Assembly: GCA_051891855.1 (NCBI GenBank)
Contig: JBJFFP010000048.1
Location: 31,401 to 95,400 of the forward strand
Source of the DNA: SFDP01 sp051891855
GTDB lineage: Bacteria; Bacillota; Clostridia; Lachnospirales; Lachnospiraceae
Direction of reading: 5' to 3'
Length of the DNA: 64,000 nucleotides
Of the stretch, positions 52,786 through 62,354 are shown piece after piece (positions within the stretch are counted from its first letter, which is position 1; the number at the start of each line of letters is the position of its first letter). Both the position numbers and the translations under genes were made by a program. The notes beneath the pieces were generated by a model, which was not told where the DNA came from, did not search any database, and saw nothing but the letters and a program-made list of their open reading frames with translations.

Positions 52786-54078
52786 ATGCAAACAAAAATC
52801 CCCCCCTTAAAAGGCGAAATTACCATCCCCGGAGATAAGTCCATCTCCCATCGTGCGGTTATGCTGGGCTCTCTTGCCAAAGGCACAACGGAAATCACCC
52901 ATTTTTTACAGGGTGAAGACTGTTTATCTACTATTTCCTGTTTTAAAAAGCTGGGAATCCATATTGAAAATACTCCGGATAAAATTTTGATCCATGGAAA
53001 GGGCCTTCATGGACTTACTGCCCCCTCTGAAATTCTGGACTGCGGTAACTCGGGAACCACAACCCGTTTGCTTTCCGGAATCTTAAGCGGTCAACCCTTT
53101 GACAGTACGCTGACGGGAGATGCTTCCATTCAAAAAAGACCTATGAAACGAATTATTGATCCTTTAAGTCAAATGGGAGCTGATATCATCAGTCTGCATT
53201 CCAACGGCTGCGCTCCCCTTCAAATCCGCAAAAGTGCATTGAAGGGAATAAGCTATTCCTCCCCCATTGCTTCTGCCCAGGTAAAATCAGCCATTTTATT
53301 GGCCGGTCTTTATGCCGATGGAGAAACCAGTGTTTCAGAACCCTATATCAGCAGAAATCATTCTGAAATCATGCTGACTCATTTTGGTGCCCGGCTCAAT
53401 GTGGAAAATACCACTGTTACCATTTCTCCTGAGCCTGCTTTGGAGGGACAGAAAATTACTGTACCCGGCGATATTTCCTCCGCTGCTTATTTTCTTGCAG
53501 CCGCTCTTTTGATACCGGGCTCAGAGCTTCTACTAAAGCAGGTAGGCATTAATCCTACCCGTGACGGTATTTTACAGGTAGCCCGAGCTATGGGCGCAAA
53601 TATCGAGCTGTTAAACCAGAATACCGATAATGGAGAACCTGTGGCAGATTTACTGATTCGTTCCTCCTCCCTGAGAGGAACTACCATCGGAGGCTCATTG
53701 ATTCCCACTTTAATCGATGAAATCCCCATCATCGCCGTTATGGCTGCTTTTGCTGACGGAACAACCGTAATTAAGGATGCCTCTGAGCTTAAAGTAAAGG
53801 AAAGTGACCGAATTCAGGTCATGACAAATAATCTGAAGGCTATGGGCTGTGATGCTGAGCCTACCCAGGATGGTATGATTATTCATGGAGGCGGTTCTCT
53901 TCATGGTGCAGTAATTGACTCCCATAAGGATCATCGCATTGCCATGAGCTTTGCCATAGCCTCTTTTCTGGCAGAAGGAAAAACGAAAATTCTCCACAAG
54001 GAATGTGTACAGATCAGCTTTCCAGAGTTTTACCGGACACTGGAAAATCTAACCGGTTCTTCTTTGAATTTAGATTAA
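52786..54078 (+). CDS. aroA: 3-phosphoshikimate 1-carboxyvinyltransferase (EPSP synthase)
   Basis: 430 residues from the ATG at 52786 (GGAAGG upstream; an earlier in-frame ATG at 52747 overlaps tyrA). Diagnostic motifs: GDKSISHRAVMLGSLA, LDCGNSGTTTRLLSG, SAQVKSAILLAGL, and ELKVKESDRI, HKDHRIAMSFAIA. It transfers the enolpyruvyl group of PEP to shikimate-3-phosphate. It is the last gene of the aromatic operon. Confidence 0.97.
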   Translation: MQTKIPPLKGEITIPGDKSISHRAVMLGSLAKGTTEITHFLQGEDCLSTISCFKKLGIHIENTPDKILIHGKGLHGLTAPSEILDCGNSGTTTRLLSGILSGQPFDSTLTGDASIQKRPMKRIIDPLSQMGADIISLHSNGCAPLQIRKSALKGISYSSPIASAQVKSAILLAGLYADGETSVSEPYISRNHSEIMLTHFGARLNVENTTVTISPEPALEGQKITVPGDISSAAYFLAAALLIPGSELLLKQVGINPTRDGILQVARAMGANIELLNQNTDNGEPVADLLIRSSSLRGTTIGGSLIPTLIDEIPIIAVMAAFADGTTVIKDASELKVKESDRIQVMTNNLKAMGCDAEPTQDGMIIHGGGSLHGAVIDSHKDHRIAMSFAIASFLAEGKTKILHKECVQISFPEFYRTLENLTGSSLNLD

Positions 54079-54103
54079 AAAAGGAGTGGCATCCACCACT
54101 CCT
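54077..54103 (-). terminator. Terminator of the PilZ gene
   Basis: An 8-bp stem (54082-54089 with 54096-54103, AGGAGTGG/CCACTCCT), followed on the minus strand by TTTTTT. On the plus strand there is no T-tract, so it may only weakly stop the aroA transcript. Confidence 0.75.
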
Positions 54104-54118
54104 GCATTATCCTATAGC

Positions 54119-54454
54119 TTATTTTTTATACTCTTCAACAGTCTGATAAAGATTAATTTTATTAGCATAAAGCTCAGGCATTCCGATAAACAATCCACCA
54201 TAATTATAGCCTGCTTCCAATTCCTTAATGCGGACTATATTTACGAAAATCGGAATGACCTCTTTAGTCCAAAGTGTCAGTGCTCCTTCATAAACGGTTC
54301 CCATTTCCAGCTTTTCCTCGCAGAGAAAGCCAATTCCTGTGCTGGAAACATTGGTAACGGAAATCATAATCTCTTCCACTCCATCACCACGAACATTCTT
54401 AAGATTCAAATAGGCCTGCAGATCAGTTCTTGCTTTTTTTCTTCTTTCGTCCAT
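54119..54454 (-). CDS. PilZ-domain protein
   Basis: 111 residues from the ATG at 54454 (the frame also opens at a GTG, 54466). A PilZ fold: basic RRKKAR near the start, as in the RxxxR switch, VTNVSSTGIGFLCEE for the DxSxxG-type loop (here Asn in place of Asp), and GGLFIGM. PilZ proteins bind c-di-GMP in many bacteria; with an Asn for Asp the affinity is uncertain. No other domain is attached, so it would act by protein contact. Confidence 0.78.
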   Translation of the reverse strand: MDERRKKARTDLQAYLNLKNVRGDGVEEIMISVTNVSSTGIGFLCEEKLEMGTVYEGALTLWTKEVIPIFVNIVRIKELEAGYNYGGLFIGMPELYANKINLYQTVEEYKK

Positions 54455-54498
54455 AATCCACCCCACTTTATTTATTTTTTATCATAACGTATATGGAA

Positions 54499-55533
54499 TT
54501 ATTTGTCAATTATCAAGGTGGCATCCCCAAAGGAAAAAAAGCGATATCTTTCTTTTACCGCCTCCTGATAAGCTTGTAAAACATTTTCTTTTCCTGCCAG
54601 AGCCGAAACCAGCATAACCAAAGTGGATTCCGGCAAATGAAAATTGGTAATCAGACCATCCGTGATTTTAAATCTATATCCCGGATAAATAAAAATATCC
54701 GTATCACCACAGCCCTCTTTTACTCTTCCTTGCTCGCTTGCGGCACTTTCCAGGGTACGACAGCTGGTGGTACCCACACAGATTATCCTGTGCCCGTTTT
54801 CCTTAGCAGTATTAATCTGCTCTGCTGCTTCACGGCTGACCTGATAATACTCCGAATGCATATGATGTGCTGAAATATCCTCCACCTTTACCGGCCTGAA
54901 GGTACCCAGTCCGACATGCAAGGTAACATAAGCAAGCTTTATCCCCTTTGCCTCAATTTTCTGCAGAAGCTCCCTGGTAAAATGCAGTCCTGCTGTAGGT
55001 GCTGCAGCCGATCCCTCATATTTGGCATAAACCGTCTGATAACGATTCTTATCCTCTAATTTATGGGTAATATAAGGCGGAAGAGGCATTTCTCCCAGAC
55101 TGTCCAATACCTCTTCCCAGATTCCCTCGTAGCTAAAGCGGATCAAACGGTTCCCTTCCTCCAAAAGTTCAAGTACCTGGGCCTTTAGTCTACCATCTCC
55201 AAAGGAAAGCCTGGCTCCGGGGCGGCATTTTTTCCCCGGCTTCACCAGAGTCTCCCATAGATTATCTTCCTTTCGTTTCAGCAAAAGCACCTCTACCGCT
55301 GCACCGGTATCTTCCTTTTCTCCCAACAATCTGGCCGGAATCACCTTGGTATTATTTAAAACCAGACAGTCTCCCGGCAAAAGATAATCAATAATATCCG
55401 TAAAATGTTTGTGCTGAATCTTTCCCGTACCTTTTTCCAGAACAAGGAGTCTGGAGGAAGAACGATCTTCCAGAGGATCCTGGGCAATCAATTCTTCCGG
55501 CAGGTCAAAATAAAAGTCGCTGGTTTTCATCAC
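54499..55533 (-). CDS. queA: S-adenosylmethionine:tRNA ribosyltransferase-isomerase
   Basis: 344 residues, full length. DFYFDLPEELIAQDP, DCLVLNNTKVIPARL, GSAAAPTAGLHFT and FITNFHLPESTLVMLVSA are diagnostic. QueA transfers the ribosyl part of SAM onto preQ1 in tRNA, giving epoxyqueuosine. The start overlaps the M18 peptidase stop by 4 nt (ATGA). Confidence 0.97.
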   Translation of the reverse strand: MMKTSDFYFDLPEELIAQDPLEDRSSSRLLVLEKGTGKIQHKHFTDIIDYLLPGDCLVLNNTKVIPARLLGEKEDTGAAVEVLLLKRKEDNLWETLVKPGKKCRPGARLSFGDGRLKAQVLELLEEGNRLIRFSYEGIWEEVLDSLGEMPLPPYITHKLEDKNRYQTVYAKYEGSAAAPTAGLHFTRELLQKIEAKGIKLAYVTLHVGLGTFRPVKVEDISAHHMHSEYYQVSREAAEQINTAKENGHRIICVGTTSCRTLESAASEQGRVKEGCGDTDIFIYPGYRFKITDGLITNFHLPESTLVMLVSALAGKENVLQAYQEAVKERYRFFSFGDATLIIDK

Positions 55534-56933
55534 AGACAGGCCCTCTTTAAAAAGGCAACATATCCTCTTTTTGTCTCATATAAGTCAGCTTTACTGATGG
55601 CTTCCCAGGGAGAGTGCATACTCATGACCGCTACACCGCAGTCAATCACATTCATTCCGTAAAGAGCAAGGATATAGGCAATGGTTCCGCCTCCACCCAG
55701 ATCAACCTTACCCAGCTCTGCAGTCTGATAAACCACCTTTTCTTCCTCTAAAAGATTGCGGATATGGGCGATATATTCTGCATTGGCATCGTTAGAGCCG
55801 CTTTTTCCCCTGGCTCCGGTAAATTTATTAAACACCATTCCCTGTCCCATAAAGGCTACGTTTTTCTTGTCAAAGCATGAGGCAAAGGTAGGATCATAGG
55901 CAGAGCTTACATCGGAGGAGAGCATATCAGAGGCTGCCAGACATCTTCTCAGATTTAATTCACTGTATTCTCCCGTAAGATTCAGTATCTCCGCAACCGT
56001 ATTCTCAAAGAATCTGGACTGCATACCGGTAGCCCCCACACTGCCGATTTCCTCCTTATCTACTAAAATACAGCAGGCAGTTCTTTCCACTTCTCCAGCC
56101 TCCAATATGGCTTTTAGGGAAGAAAAAGCGCATACTCTGTCATCATGGCCATAGGCCAGAATCAGACTGCGGTCAAAGCCTGCTTCTCTCGCCCTGCCGG
56201 CCGGTACAATCTCCAGCTCTGCCGACATAAAATCCTCTTCCTCTATATCATAGGTTTCCTTTAAGATTTTCAGAATACTCTTTTTTACAGCCTCCTTTTC
56301 TTCCTTATCCTCTTCCTTTTCCGGCTTAAGAGGCATATTCCCGATAATCAAGTCCAGGGCTTCTCCCTCAATTACCTTGGCAGCCTTTTTCTCCAGCTGC
56401 TCCGAGGCTAGGTGAATCAATAAATCCGAAATAAAGAATACAGGATCGTTTTCATCCTCACCTACATTGATTTCTACCGTAGTACCATCTTTTTTTACCA
56501 CAACTCCATGAATAGCCAGAGGGAGGGTTACCCACTGGTATTTCTTCACCCCTCCATAATAATGAGTGTCCAGATAAGCCACTCCTCCATCCTCATACAG
56601 AGGATTCTGCTTTACATCCAATCTGGGCGAATCAATATGTGCCCCCAGAATATTCATCCCTTCCACCATGGGCTTAGAGCCGATTTGAAACAGAATTACA
56701 CTTTTATTCATACATACCGCATAAACCTTATCACCCGGTTTAAGGGTTCTTCCTTCCTTTAGAATCTGACTCAGCTCCACAAAGCCTTCCTTCTCGATCA
56801 TATTGACTACCAGCTCGGTACATTCTCTCTCGGTTTTTCCATGATCCAAAAAATTCATATATTCTTTTCCAAAAGCATCTACTTCCTTCAGCTGCTTTTT
56901 GGTATAGGTATTCCAAACATTTTTTCGTTCCAT
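55530..56933 (-). CDS. M18-family aminopeptidase
   Basis: 467 residues, cytosolic. Metal and catalytic residues are visible: ILGAHIDSPRLDVKQNP, LVDKEEIGSVGATGMQS, AASDMLSSDVSSAYDP, and C-terminal CGVAVMSMHSPWEAISKADLYET. The family are dimetal aminopeptidases with acidic or broad preferences. It precedes queA on the same strand and follows pheT by 34 bp. Confidence 0.93.
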   Translation of the reverse strand: MERKNVWNTYTKKQLKEVDAFGKEYMNFLDHGKTERECTELVVNMIEKEGFVELSQILKEGRTLKPGDKVYAVCMNKSVILFQIGSKPMVEGMNILGAHIDSPRLDVKQNPLYEDGGVAYLDTHYYGGVKKYQWVTLPLAIHGVVVKKDGTTVEINVGEDENDPVFFISDLLIHLASEQLEKKAAKVIEGEALDLIIGNMPLKPEKEEDKEEKEAVKKSILKILKETYDIEEEDFMSAELEIVPAGRAREAGFDRSLILAYGHDDRVCAFSSLKAILEAGEVERTACCILVDKEEIGSVGATGMQSRFFENTVAEILNLTGEYSELNLRRCLAASDMLSSDVSSAYDPTFASCFDKKNVAFMGQGMVFNKFTGARGKSGSNDANAEYIAHIRNLLEEEKVVYQTAELGKVDLGGGGTIAYILALYGMNVIDCGVAVMSMHSPWEAISKADLYETKRGYVAFLKRACL

Positions 56934-56967
56934 TCCTTCTCCTCTTCCTAATTGATTTTCCGTTATT

Positions 56968-59388
56968 CTACTGTCTTAATTCTATCCCCATGCTTTCCAA
57001 GCCATTTAAAATCTTCTTCATTGCAGCTGTTACATCCTGTTCCCCCAGAGTTCTGTCCTTTGCTCTGAAGGACAGAGAATAGGCCATAGATTTAAAGCCC
57101 GGTTTAATCTGTACTCCTTCATAAATATCAAAAAGGGTATAGGACTCCAGTAGCTTGCCGCCTCTCTGTGCAAATACGGCTTCAATTTGCCCCGCAAGAA
57201 TCTCTTTAGGCACAACCATACTGATATCTCTGGTCACTGCAGGATATTTGGCGATTCCCTCGTACTTTCGGCTAAAGGTTGCAAAAGGCTCTACTGCCGG
57301 CATATCCAAAACCGCAACATAAGCCCTGGTCCCCAGATCATAATTATCCAGAACAGCCGGATGTACCTCTCCCAAGTAACCCAAAACTGCTCCTTCATAA
57401 AGAATATTCGCCTGACGTCCGGGATGGAGGAATACCTTTCCTGCCTTAGGTTCATAATTGACCTTTTTAGTCAGACCAATGGCATCGAAATATTCTTCAA
57501 TCACTCCCTTCATGGTGAAGAAATCTCCCTCCCCGTAAAATCCCAGGGTGAGCTGCATTCTTTCTTCGGGAAGCTCCGTTAAGGGAAGGGTCTTTGGCAA
57601 ATAAATATTCCCCAATTCATAAAGGCGTACATCCTTATTTCTGCGATTGTAATTGGTTGCCAGGGAGGTAAGAATCCCATTGAGGGAAATAGTTCTCATA
57701 ATGGAATAATCCTCTCCCAGGGGATTGGCAATTACGATCGCCCTTCTTAGGGGGTCATTCTCCGGTAAAGTCAGCTTATCAAATACCTTGGGACTCTCGA
57801 AGGAATAGCACATTCCCTGTGAAAAACCGCAAAATTCAGCAATATCCCTGGCTTTCTCCTCCAGCCGAAGCTTAAAGGGCAGCTTGCCCGTAGTGGCTTC
57901 TCCACTGGGTAGGGTCATGGGAATTTTATCGTAGCCGTAGAATCTGGCTACCTCTTCCGCAATATCTGCAATTCCCTCTAAATCCTGACGGAAGGAGGGA
58001 ATAATCAGTTCTCCTTTTGATTCATCATATTCCAGCTCCAGCCGGGTGAAAATATTCATCATGGTTTCCCTGTCTATGTCGGTTCCCAGAAGTCCGTTGA
58101 TTCGATCCTGATCAAATTTAATTCTGTTTAATTCTTTTAAGGGTTGGCATACGTCCACAATTCCGCTTACCACTTCTCCACAGCCCAGCTGCTGAATCAG
58201 CTGGCAGGCTCTGTTAATGGCTGCCTCGGCATTTCTGGGGTCTAATCCCTTTTCAAACTTTCCGGAAGCATCGGTTCTTAAGCCCAGCCGCTTGGCAGAT
58301 TTTCGGATATTGGCTCCATTAAAGGTAGCTGCTTCAAAAAGAACGGTTTTCACTTCATCCGTAATTTTGGAATTTTCACCTCCCATAATACCGGCAATAC
58401 CAATTTCTTTTTCTCCGTCACAAATCATCAGAATTTCGGAATCCAGTTTTCGTATTTGACCGTCCAGGGTCTGAAATTCTTCTCCGTCCTTCGCCCGTTT
58501 TACAACGATTTTCTTCCCGGCTATGGTATCCAGATCAAAGGCGTGCATGGGCTGCCCATACTCCTCCATAACATAGTTGGTAATATCTACCAGATTATTA
58601 ATAGGACGAATGCCGCTGGCAGCCAGTCTTCTCTGCATCCATTTGGGTGAGGGCCCAATCTTGATCTTAGTGCAAACTCTGGCACAATAACGGCTGCACA
58701 GGTCTTTATCCACTACTTCTACCTGAATATAGTCTTCCACTTTTTCCTGATTTTCTTTCACCTCCACTACCGGTGCCTTAAAGGGCTTATTAAAGGTAGC
58801 TGCCGCCTCTCTGGCAATTCCCAGTACACTGTAGCAGTCCACACGATTAGAGGTTACCTCATATTCAAACACAGTATCCCTAAGCCCCAGAGCCTCAATG
58901 GCATCGCTGCCTACTTCCACGTCCTCTTCAAAAATATAGATTCCTTCCTCCGGTGCTTCCGGATAATAGTCACGGGAAGAGCCCAACTCCTCAATGGAGC
59001 ACATCATGCCAAAGGACTCCACACCCCGAAGCTTACCGTTCTTAATCAGGATTCCTTCCTCCGGCAAGGGACTTCCGTCATGCCCTCCTGCCACCTTTCC
59101 TCCGTCAACAACTACGGGAACCTTATCTCCCACTTTCACATTAGGCGCTCCGGTAACAATCTGCAGCTTTTCCTTACCTAAATCTACCTGACAGACAATC
59201 AGCTTATCTGCATCAGGATGTTTTTCAATGGACAGAATCTGACCTACGAAGATTTTGTCCAGATTTTTATCTAAACGCTCAAAGGTCTCAACCTTGGTTC
59301 CTGAAAGGGTCATGGCATCGGTATATTCCTGATCCCCTGCCTCCAAATCCGGTACATATGCTTTAATCCATGATAATGCTGTATTCAT
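56968..59388 (-). CDS. pheT: Phenylalanyl-tRNA synthetase beta subunit
   Basis: 806 residues. Domain order is complete: N-terminal tRNA-binding domain (about 40-150), B3/B4 editing domain, B5, the synthetase core and a C-terminal FDX-ACB anticodon domain (about 710-806, FSRKYEGIAKYPAVTRDISMVVP). It forms a heterotetramer with PheS and is translated from the same T-box-controlled transcript. Confidence 0.97.
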   Translation of the reverse strand: MNTALSWIKAYVPDLEAGDQEYTDAMTLSGTKVETFERLDKNLDKIFVGQILSIEKHPDADKLIVCQVDLGKEKLQIVTGAPNVKVGDKVPVVVDGGKVAGGHDGSPLPEEGILIKNGKLRGVESFGMMCSIEELGSSRDYYPEAPEEGIYIFEEDVEVGSDAIEALGLRDTVFEYEVTSNRVDCYSVLGIAREAAATFNKPFKAPVVEVKENQEKVEDYIQVEVVDKDLCSRYCARVCTKIKIGPSPKWMQRRLAASGIRPINNLVDITNYVMEEYGQPMHAFDLDTIAGKKIVVKRAKDGEEFQTLDGQIRKLDSEILMICDGEKEIGIAGIMGGENSKITDEVKTVLFEAATFNGANIRKSAKRLGLRTDASGKFEKGLDPRNAEAAINRACQLIQQLGCGEVVSGIVDVCQPLKELNRIKFDQDRINGLLGTDIDRETMMNIFTRLELEYDESKGELIIPSFRQDLEGIADIAEEVARFYGYDKIPMTLPSGEATTGKLPFKLRLEEKARDIAEFCGFSQGMCYSFESPKVFDKLTLPENDPLRRAIVIANPLGEDYSIMRTISLNGILTSLATNYNRRNKDVRLYELGNIYLPKTLPLTELPEERMQLTLGFYGEGDFFTMKGVIEEYFDAIGLTKKVNYEPKAGKVFLHPGRQANILYEGAVLGYLGEVHPAVLDNYDLGTRAYVAVLDMPAVEPFATFSRKYEGIAKYPAVTRDISMVVPKEILAGQIEAVFAQRGGKLLESYTLFDIYEGVQIKPGFKSMAYSLSFRAKDRTLGEQDVTAAMKKILNGLESMGIELRQ

Positions 59389-59426
59389 AAACTTCCTCTC
59401 ATTTCTTTTAATTTTTCATCTAAACA

Positions 59427-60446
59427 TTAAAATTGACGTAAGAATCGGATATCGTTTTCATAGAGCAGACGCATATCATCAATTTCATATTTCAACAAAG
59501 CGATTCTTTCCAAACCGATACCGAAAGCAAATCCGGAATACTTTTCAGGATCAATCTTACTCATACGAAGTACATTGGGGTGAACCATACCACAGCCCAA
59601 AATTTCAATCCAGCCACTTCCCTTACAGAAACGGCATCCGCTTCCTCCGCATTTAAAGCAGCTGACATCCATTTCCGCACTGGGTTCAGTAAAATTAAAA
59701 TGGTGGGGTCTGAATTTTACTTTTGTTCCTTCTCCAAAAAGCTCTCTGGCAAATTCTGCCAGGGTTCCTTTAAGATCTGCAAAGGTAATCTTCTTATCAA
59801 TAACCAGTCCTTCAATCTGGTGGAAGGAAGGAGAATGGGTTGCATCCACCTCATCGGAACGAAACACTCTTCCGGGGGCAATCATACGGATGGGGAGCTT
59901 CCCCTGCTCCATTACATGCACCTGAGTACCTGAAGTCTGGGTTCTCAGCAGAATATCTCCATTTATATAGAAGGTATCCTGTTCATCTTTAGCCGGATGA
60001 TCGGCAGGAATATTCAGTGCTTCAAAATTATAATAGTCCGTTTCAATTTCCGGTCCCTCTACTACCTCATATCCCATTCCAATAAAAATCCGTTCCACTT
60101 CCTCCATGGCTATGGTATTGGGATGGCGATGTCCTACACTGTTTTTCTTTGCCGGCAGGGTAACATCGATTACCTCTGCCCTAAGCTGTGCTTCTCGCTT
60201 CACAGCCTCCATTTTTTTGACCGTTTCTTCCAATACTCGTTCAATTTCTGCACGGGTTTCATTGACTAACTGCCCTACCTTGGGTCTGTCTTCGGGGGCC
60301 ACATCCTTCATACTTTTTAAAACGGCTGTCAATGCTCCTTTTTTCCCCAACACATTTACTCTGACATCATTCAGCTTTTCCAGAGCATCTGAAGCTTTAA
60401 TCTGCTCCAATGCCTCTGCTTTGATCTGTTCCAGTTTTGTTTTCAT
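59427..60446 (-). CDS. pheS: Phenylalanyl-tRNA synthetase alpha subunit
   Basis: 339 residues from the ATG at 60446, five bases after GGAGG (the frame extends to 60470). An N-terminal coiled coil (about 1-90) binds tRNA; the class II core has GHRHPNTIAMEEVERIF, PAKDEQDTFYIN, HQIEGLVIDKKITF and a C-terminal GFAFGIGLERIALLKYEIDDMR. It is the catalytic subunit for tRNA-Phe. Confidence 0.97.
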   Translation of the reverse strand: MKTKLEQIKAEALEQIKASDALEKLNDVRVNVLGKKGALTAVLKSMKDVAPEDRPKVGQLVNETRAEIERVLEETVKKMEAVKREAQLRAEVIDVTLPAKKNSVGHRHPNTIAMEEVERIFIGMGYEVVEGPEIETDYYNFEALNIPADHPAKDEQDTFYINGDILLRTQTSGTQVHVMEQGKLPIRMIAPGRVFRSDEVDATHSPSFHQIEGLVIDKKITFADLKGTLAEFARELFGEGTKVKFRPHHFNFTEPSAEMDVSCFKCGGSGCRFCKGSGWIEILGCGMVHPNVLRMSKIDPEKYSGFAFGIGLERIALLKYEIDDMRLLYENDIRFLRQF

Positions 60447-60507
60447 TTCTTCCTCCATCATAAACCTCAATTATTCCACAGCCAATTTCTTCCGTGTCTG
60501 TCCACAC

Positions 60508-60772
60508 AAAAATCCCCAGTGTCTTAAGACACTGGGGACGAAAATTTCCGCGGTACCACCCTCATTTCCGATTCATCGGACACTCTAAAGACTTAACGTG
60601 TCTTCTCCGTCTTCCCTTAATCATCTCAGACTTAAGATATTCAGGCAAGCAGCTCAGGTGGGAATTTCGTTCTATATCTGAACTTAAGGAAGCTTCCAGC
60701 CGCCGGCTCCCTCTCTCTGTAAGAAGATATATTCCTACTTGACACCTTCATGGCTTTTCGTTCTTTCCTTCC
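60508..60772 (-). promoter_or_regulatory. T-box riboswitch (tRNA-Phe) upstream of pheST
   Basis: A standard T-box sequence GGTGGTACCGCGG (on the minus strand, 60547-60560) precedes a strong terminator made of a 12-bp palindromic stem (60514-60537) and a T run. Stem I is seen as AGAGAGGGAGCC, an AAATTC stretch with a TTC triplet at 60662-60664 in the expected specifier position, and CTGAGCTGC. Uncharged tRNA-Phe would pair with the specifier and T-box and prevent termination, raising pheST expression. Confidence 0.93.
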
Positions 60773-60801
60773 ATAATAGTGAATCTTTACCGCTGTGTCA
60801 A
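60773..60801 (-). promoter_or_regulatory. pheST promoter
   Basis: TTGACA at 60796-60801, 17-bp spacer, TATTAT at 60773-60778. The -35 lies just after the CoA-transferase stop codon, and transcription would begin at the start of the T-box leader. Confidence 0.8.
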
Positions 60802-60808
60802 GTCTAAT

Positions 60809-61465
60809 TTATTCTTCCTCCATAGCCTTCAAGTGGGGACTGAAAATCAGCTTACAGCCCGTGGCTGTCTGAATATCCTCCTTGGTATAGTCAGGATGAA
60901 GTTCTGTTACCATAATGCCCTCCGGAGTAATCTCCATAACCCCCATCTCAGTCACAATCATGCTTACACATTTCTGAGCGGTCAGAGGAAGGGTACATTC
61001 CTTCAAGATTTTAGGCTCTCCCTTCTGGGTATGGAGCATGGCAATAATTACCTTTTTGGCGCCAACTACCAAATCCATGGCACCTCCCATACCTGCCACC
61101 TTTGCCCCCGGAACAATCCAGTTTGCTAAATCACCATTTTCAGCCACCTGCATTGCTCCTAAGACAGTAATATCAAGATGACCTCCTCTTACCAGACCAA
61201 AGCTCATTGCAGAATCAAAGAAGTGAACCCGATCAATAGCCGTTACATATGCTCCGCCGGCATTTACGATATCCACATCTTCTTCTCCCTCTTTCACTAC
61301 TTCCCCCAGACCGGCAAAGCCATTCTCAGAATGAAGGATTACGTCTATATCCTTGGGAATATAATTGGCTACCATAGTGGGAAGTCCGATTCCCAGATTG
61401 CCAAAATCGCCGTCTTTAAATTCCTTTGCAATTCTTCTTGCAATTCTCTCTTTTAAATCTGCCAT
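60809..61465 (-). CDS. CoA-transferase subunit B (acetoacetate/butyrate type)
   Basis: 218 residues. The catalytic glutamate lies in the HSENGFAGLG motif (about 46-55), with GGAYVTAIDRVHFFDS and KVAGMGGAMDLVVGAKK typical of family I 3-oxoacid CoA-transferase beta subunits. With subunit A (13-nt overlap) it would exchange CoA between acyl-CoA and acetate, acetoacetate or butyrate. The exact substrate cannot be told. Confidence 0.9.
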   Translation of the reverse strand: MADLKERIARRIAKEFKDGDFGNLGIGLPTMVANYIPKDIDVILHSENGFAGLGEVVKEGEEDVDIVNAGGAYVTAIDRVHFFDSAMSFGLVRGGHLDITVLGAMQVAENGDLANWIVPGAKVAGMGGAMDLVVGAKKVIIAMLHTQKGEPKILKECTLPLTAQKCVSMIVTEMGVMEITPEGIMVTELHPDYTKEDIQTATGCKLIFSPHLKAMEEE

Positions 61466-62166
61466 TTTGCTTCTCCCTCCACTATTGTATCAATTACAAC
61501 ACCCGGAATATCATAGTGATCCGAGTCCAGTTCCCCTACTTCAACTACCCTTTCACTTGCCAGAACAACTTTATCCGCTGCACCGGCCATGACATAGTTA
61601 AAATTCTTCGTTGCCTTCTCACATTTAAAATTGCCGAACTTATCACATACAGAGGCTCTGATAAAGGCATAATCAGCTCTCAGCGGCAGCTCCAACAGAT
61701 ACTCCTTACCTTCAATTTCAACCACCTTTTTCTTCCTGCCCAGTTCATCTAGGGCATGCTGCATGGGTGTTCCCACTCCGGTAGGGGTAAGCACTCCACC
61801 CAGTCCATAATTGGCAGCCCTGATTTTTTCTGCCAAAGTTCCCTGGGGTACCAAAGTGCATTTTAAGGTTCCCTCATTCATTCCTTCGGCAATAATTGGA
61901 TTCATTCCCACATGGCTGGCAATGATATGATCCACCATTCCTGCTGCTAACAGCTTTGCAATTCCTCTATCCGTTTTGGCTCCATAGGTTCCCACTGGGA
62001 GTCCGCCATCATTTCCAATTACCGTAAGATGCTTTACTCCTTTTCGTACCAAAGCGTCCATTAAAATCTCCGGAGAACCTGTTCCCAGAAATCCTCCTAC
62101 CATAATTGTCATTCCGTCTTCTACTCCGGCCACTGCCTCATCGGCAGTTAAAAACTTATTAACCAT
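61453..62166 (-). CDS. CoA-transferase subunit A
   Basis: 237 residues from the ATG at 62166, preceded by GGAGG; the frame runs to 62205. VGGFLGTGSPEILMDAL (about 24-40), the GNDGGLPVGTYG segment and GVLTPTGVGTPMQ are typical of family I alpha subunits. It pairs with the beta subunit downstream. A long palindrome separates it from the AtoE-like gene upstream. Confidence 0.9.
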   Translation of the reverse strand: MVNKFLTADEAVAGVEDGMTIMVGGFLGTGSPEILMDALVRKGVKHLTVIGNDGGLPVGTYGAKTDRGIAKLLAAGMVDHIIASHVGMNPIIAEGMNEGTLKCTLVPQGTLAEKIRAANYGLGGVLTPTGVGTPMQHALDELGRKKKVVEIEGKEYLLELPLRADYAFIRASVCDKFGNFKCEKATKNFNYVMAGAADKVVLASERVVEVGELDSDHYDIPGVVIDTIVEGEAKWQI

Positions 62167-62231
62167 TTTTCCTCCTTTGTTTGAAGTTATCAAGTAAAGT
62201 CTCAATCTTTTTTACTTCTTCATTTTAAATT

Positions 62232-62263
62232 ATACCATACATGATTTTAATCATGTATGGTAT
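62232..62263. repeat. 15-bp near-perfect palindrome between atoE and CoA-transferase genes
   Basis: 62232-62246 pairs with 62249-62263 (core ACCATACATGATT/AATCATGTATGGT) around a 2-base centre. There is no T-tract after it on the minus strand (ATAATTTAAAATG), so it may be an operator or an mRNA hairpin rather than a strong terminator. Confidence 0.7.
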
Positions 62264-62354
62264 TTTATTGATTAGAATAGCCCGCAGTTCATCTTCCCCA
62301 CCAATGAAGCAAATTATTCTAAATTGTCTCTTCCTGTTGCCAATTTGACTTTAA

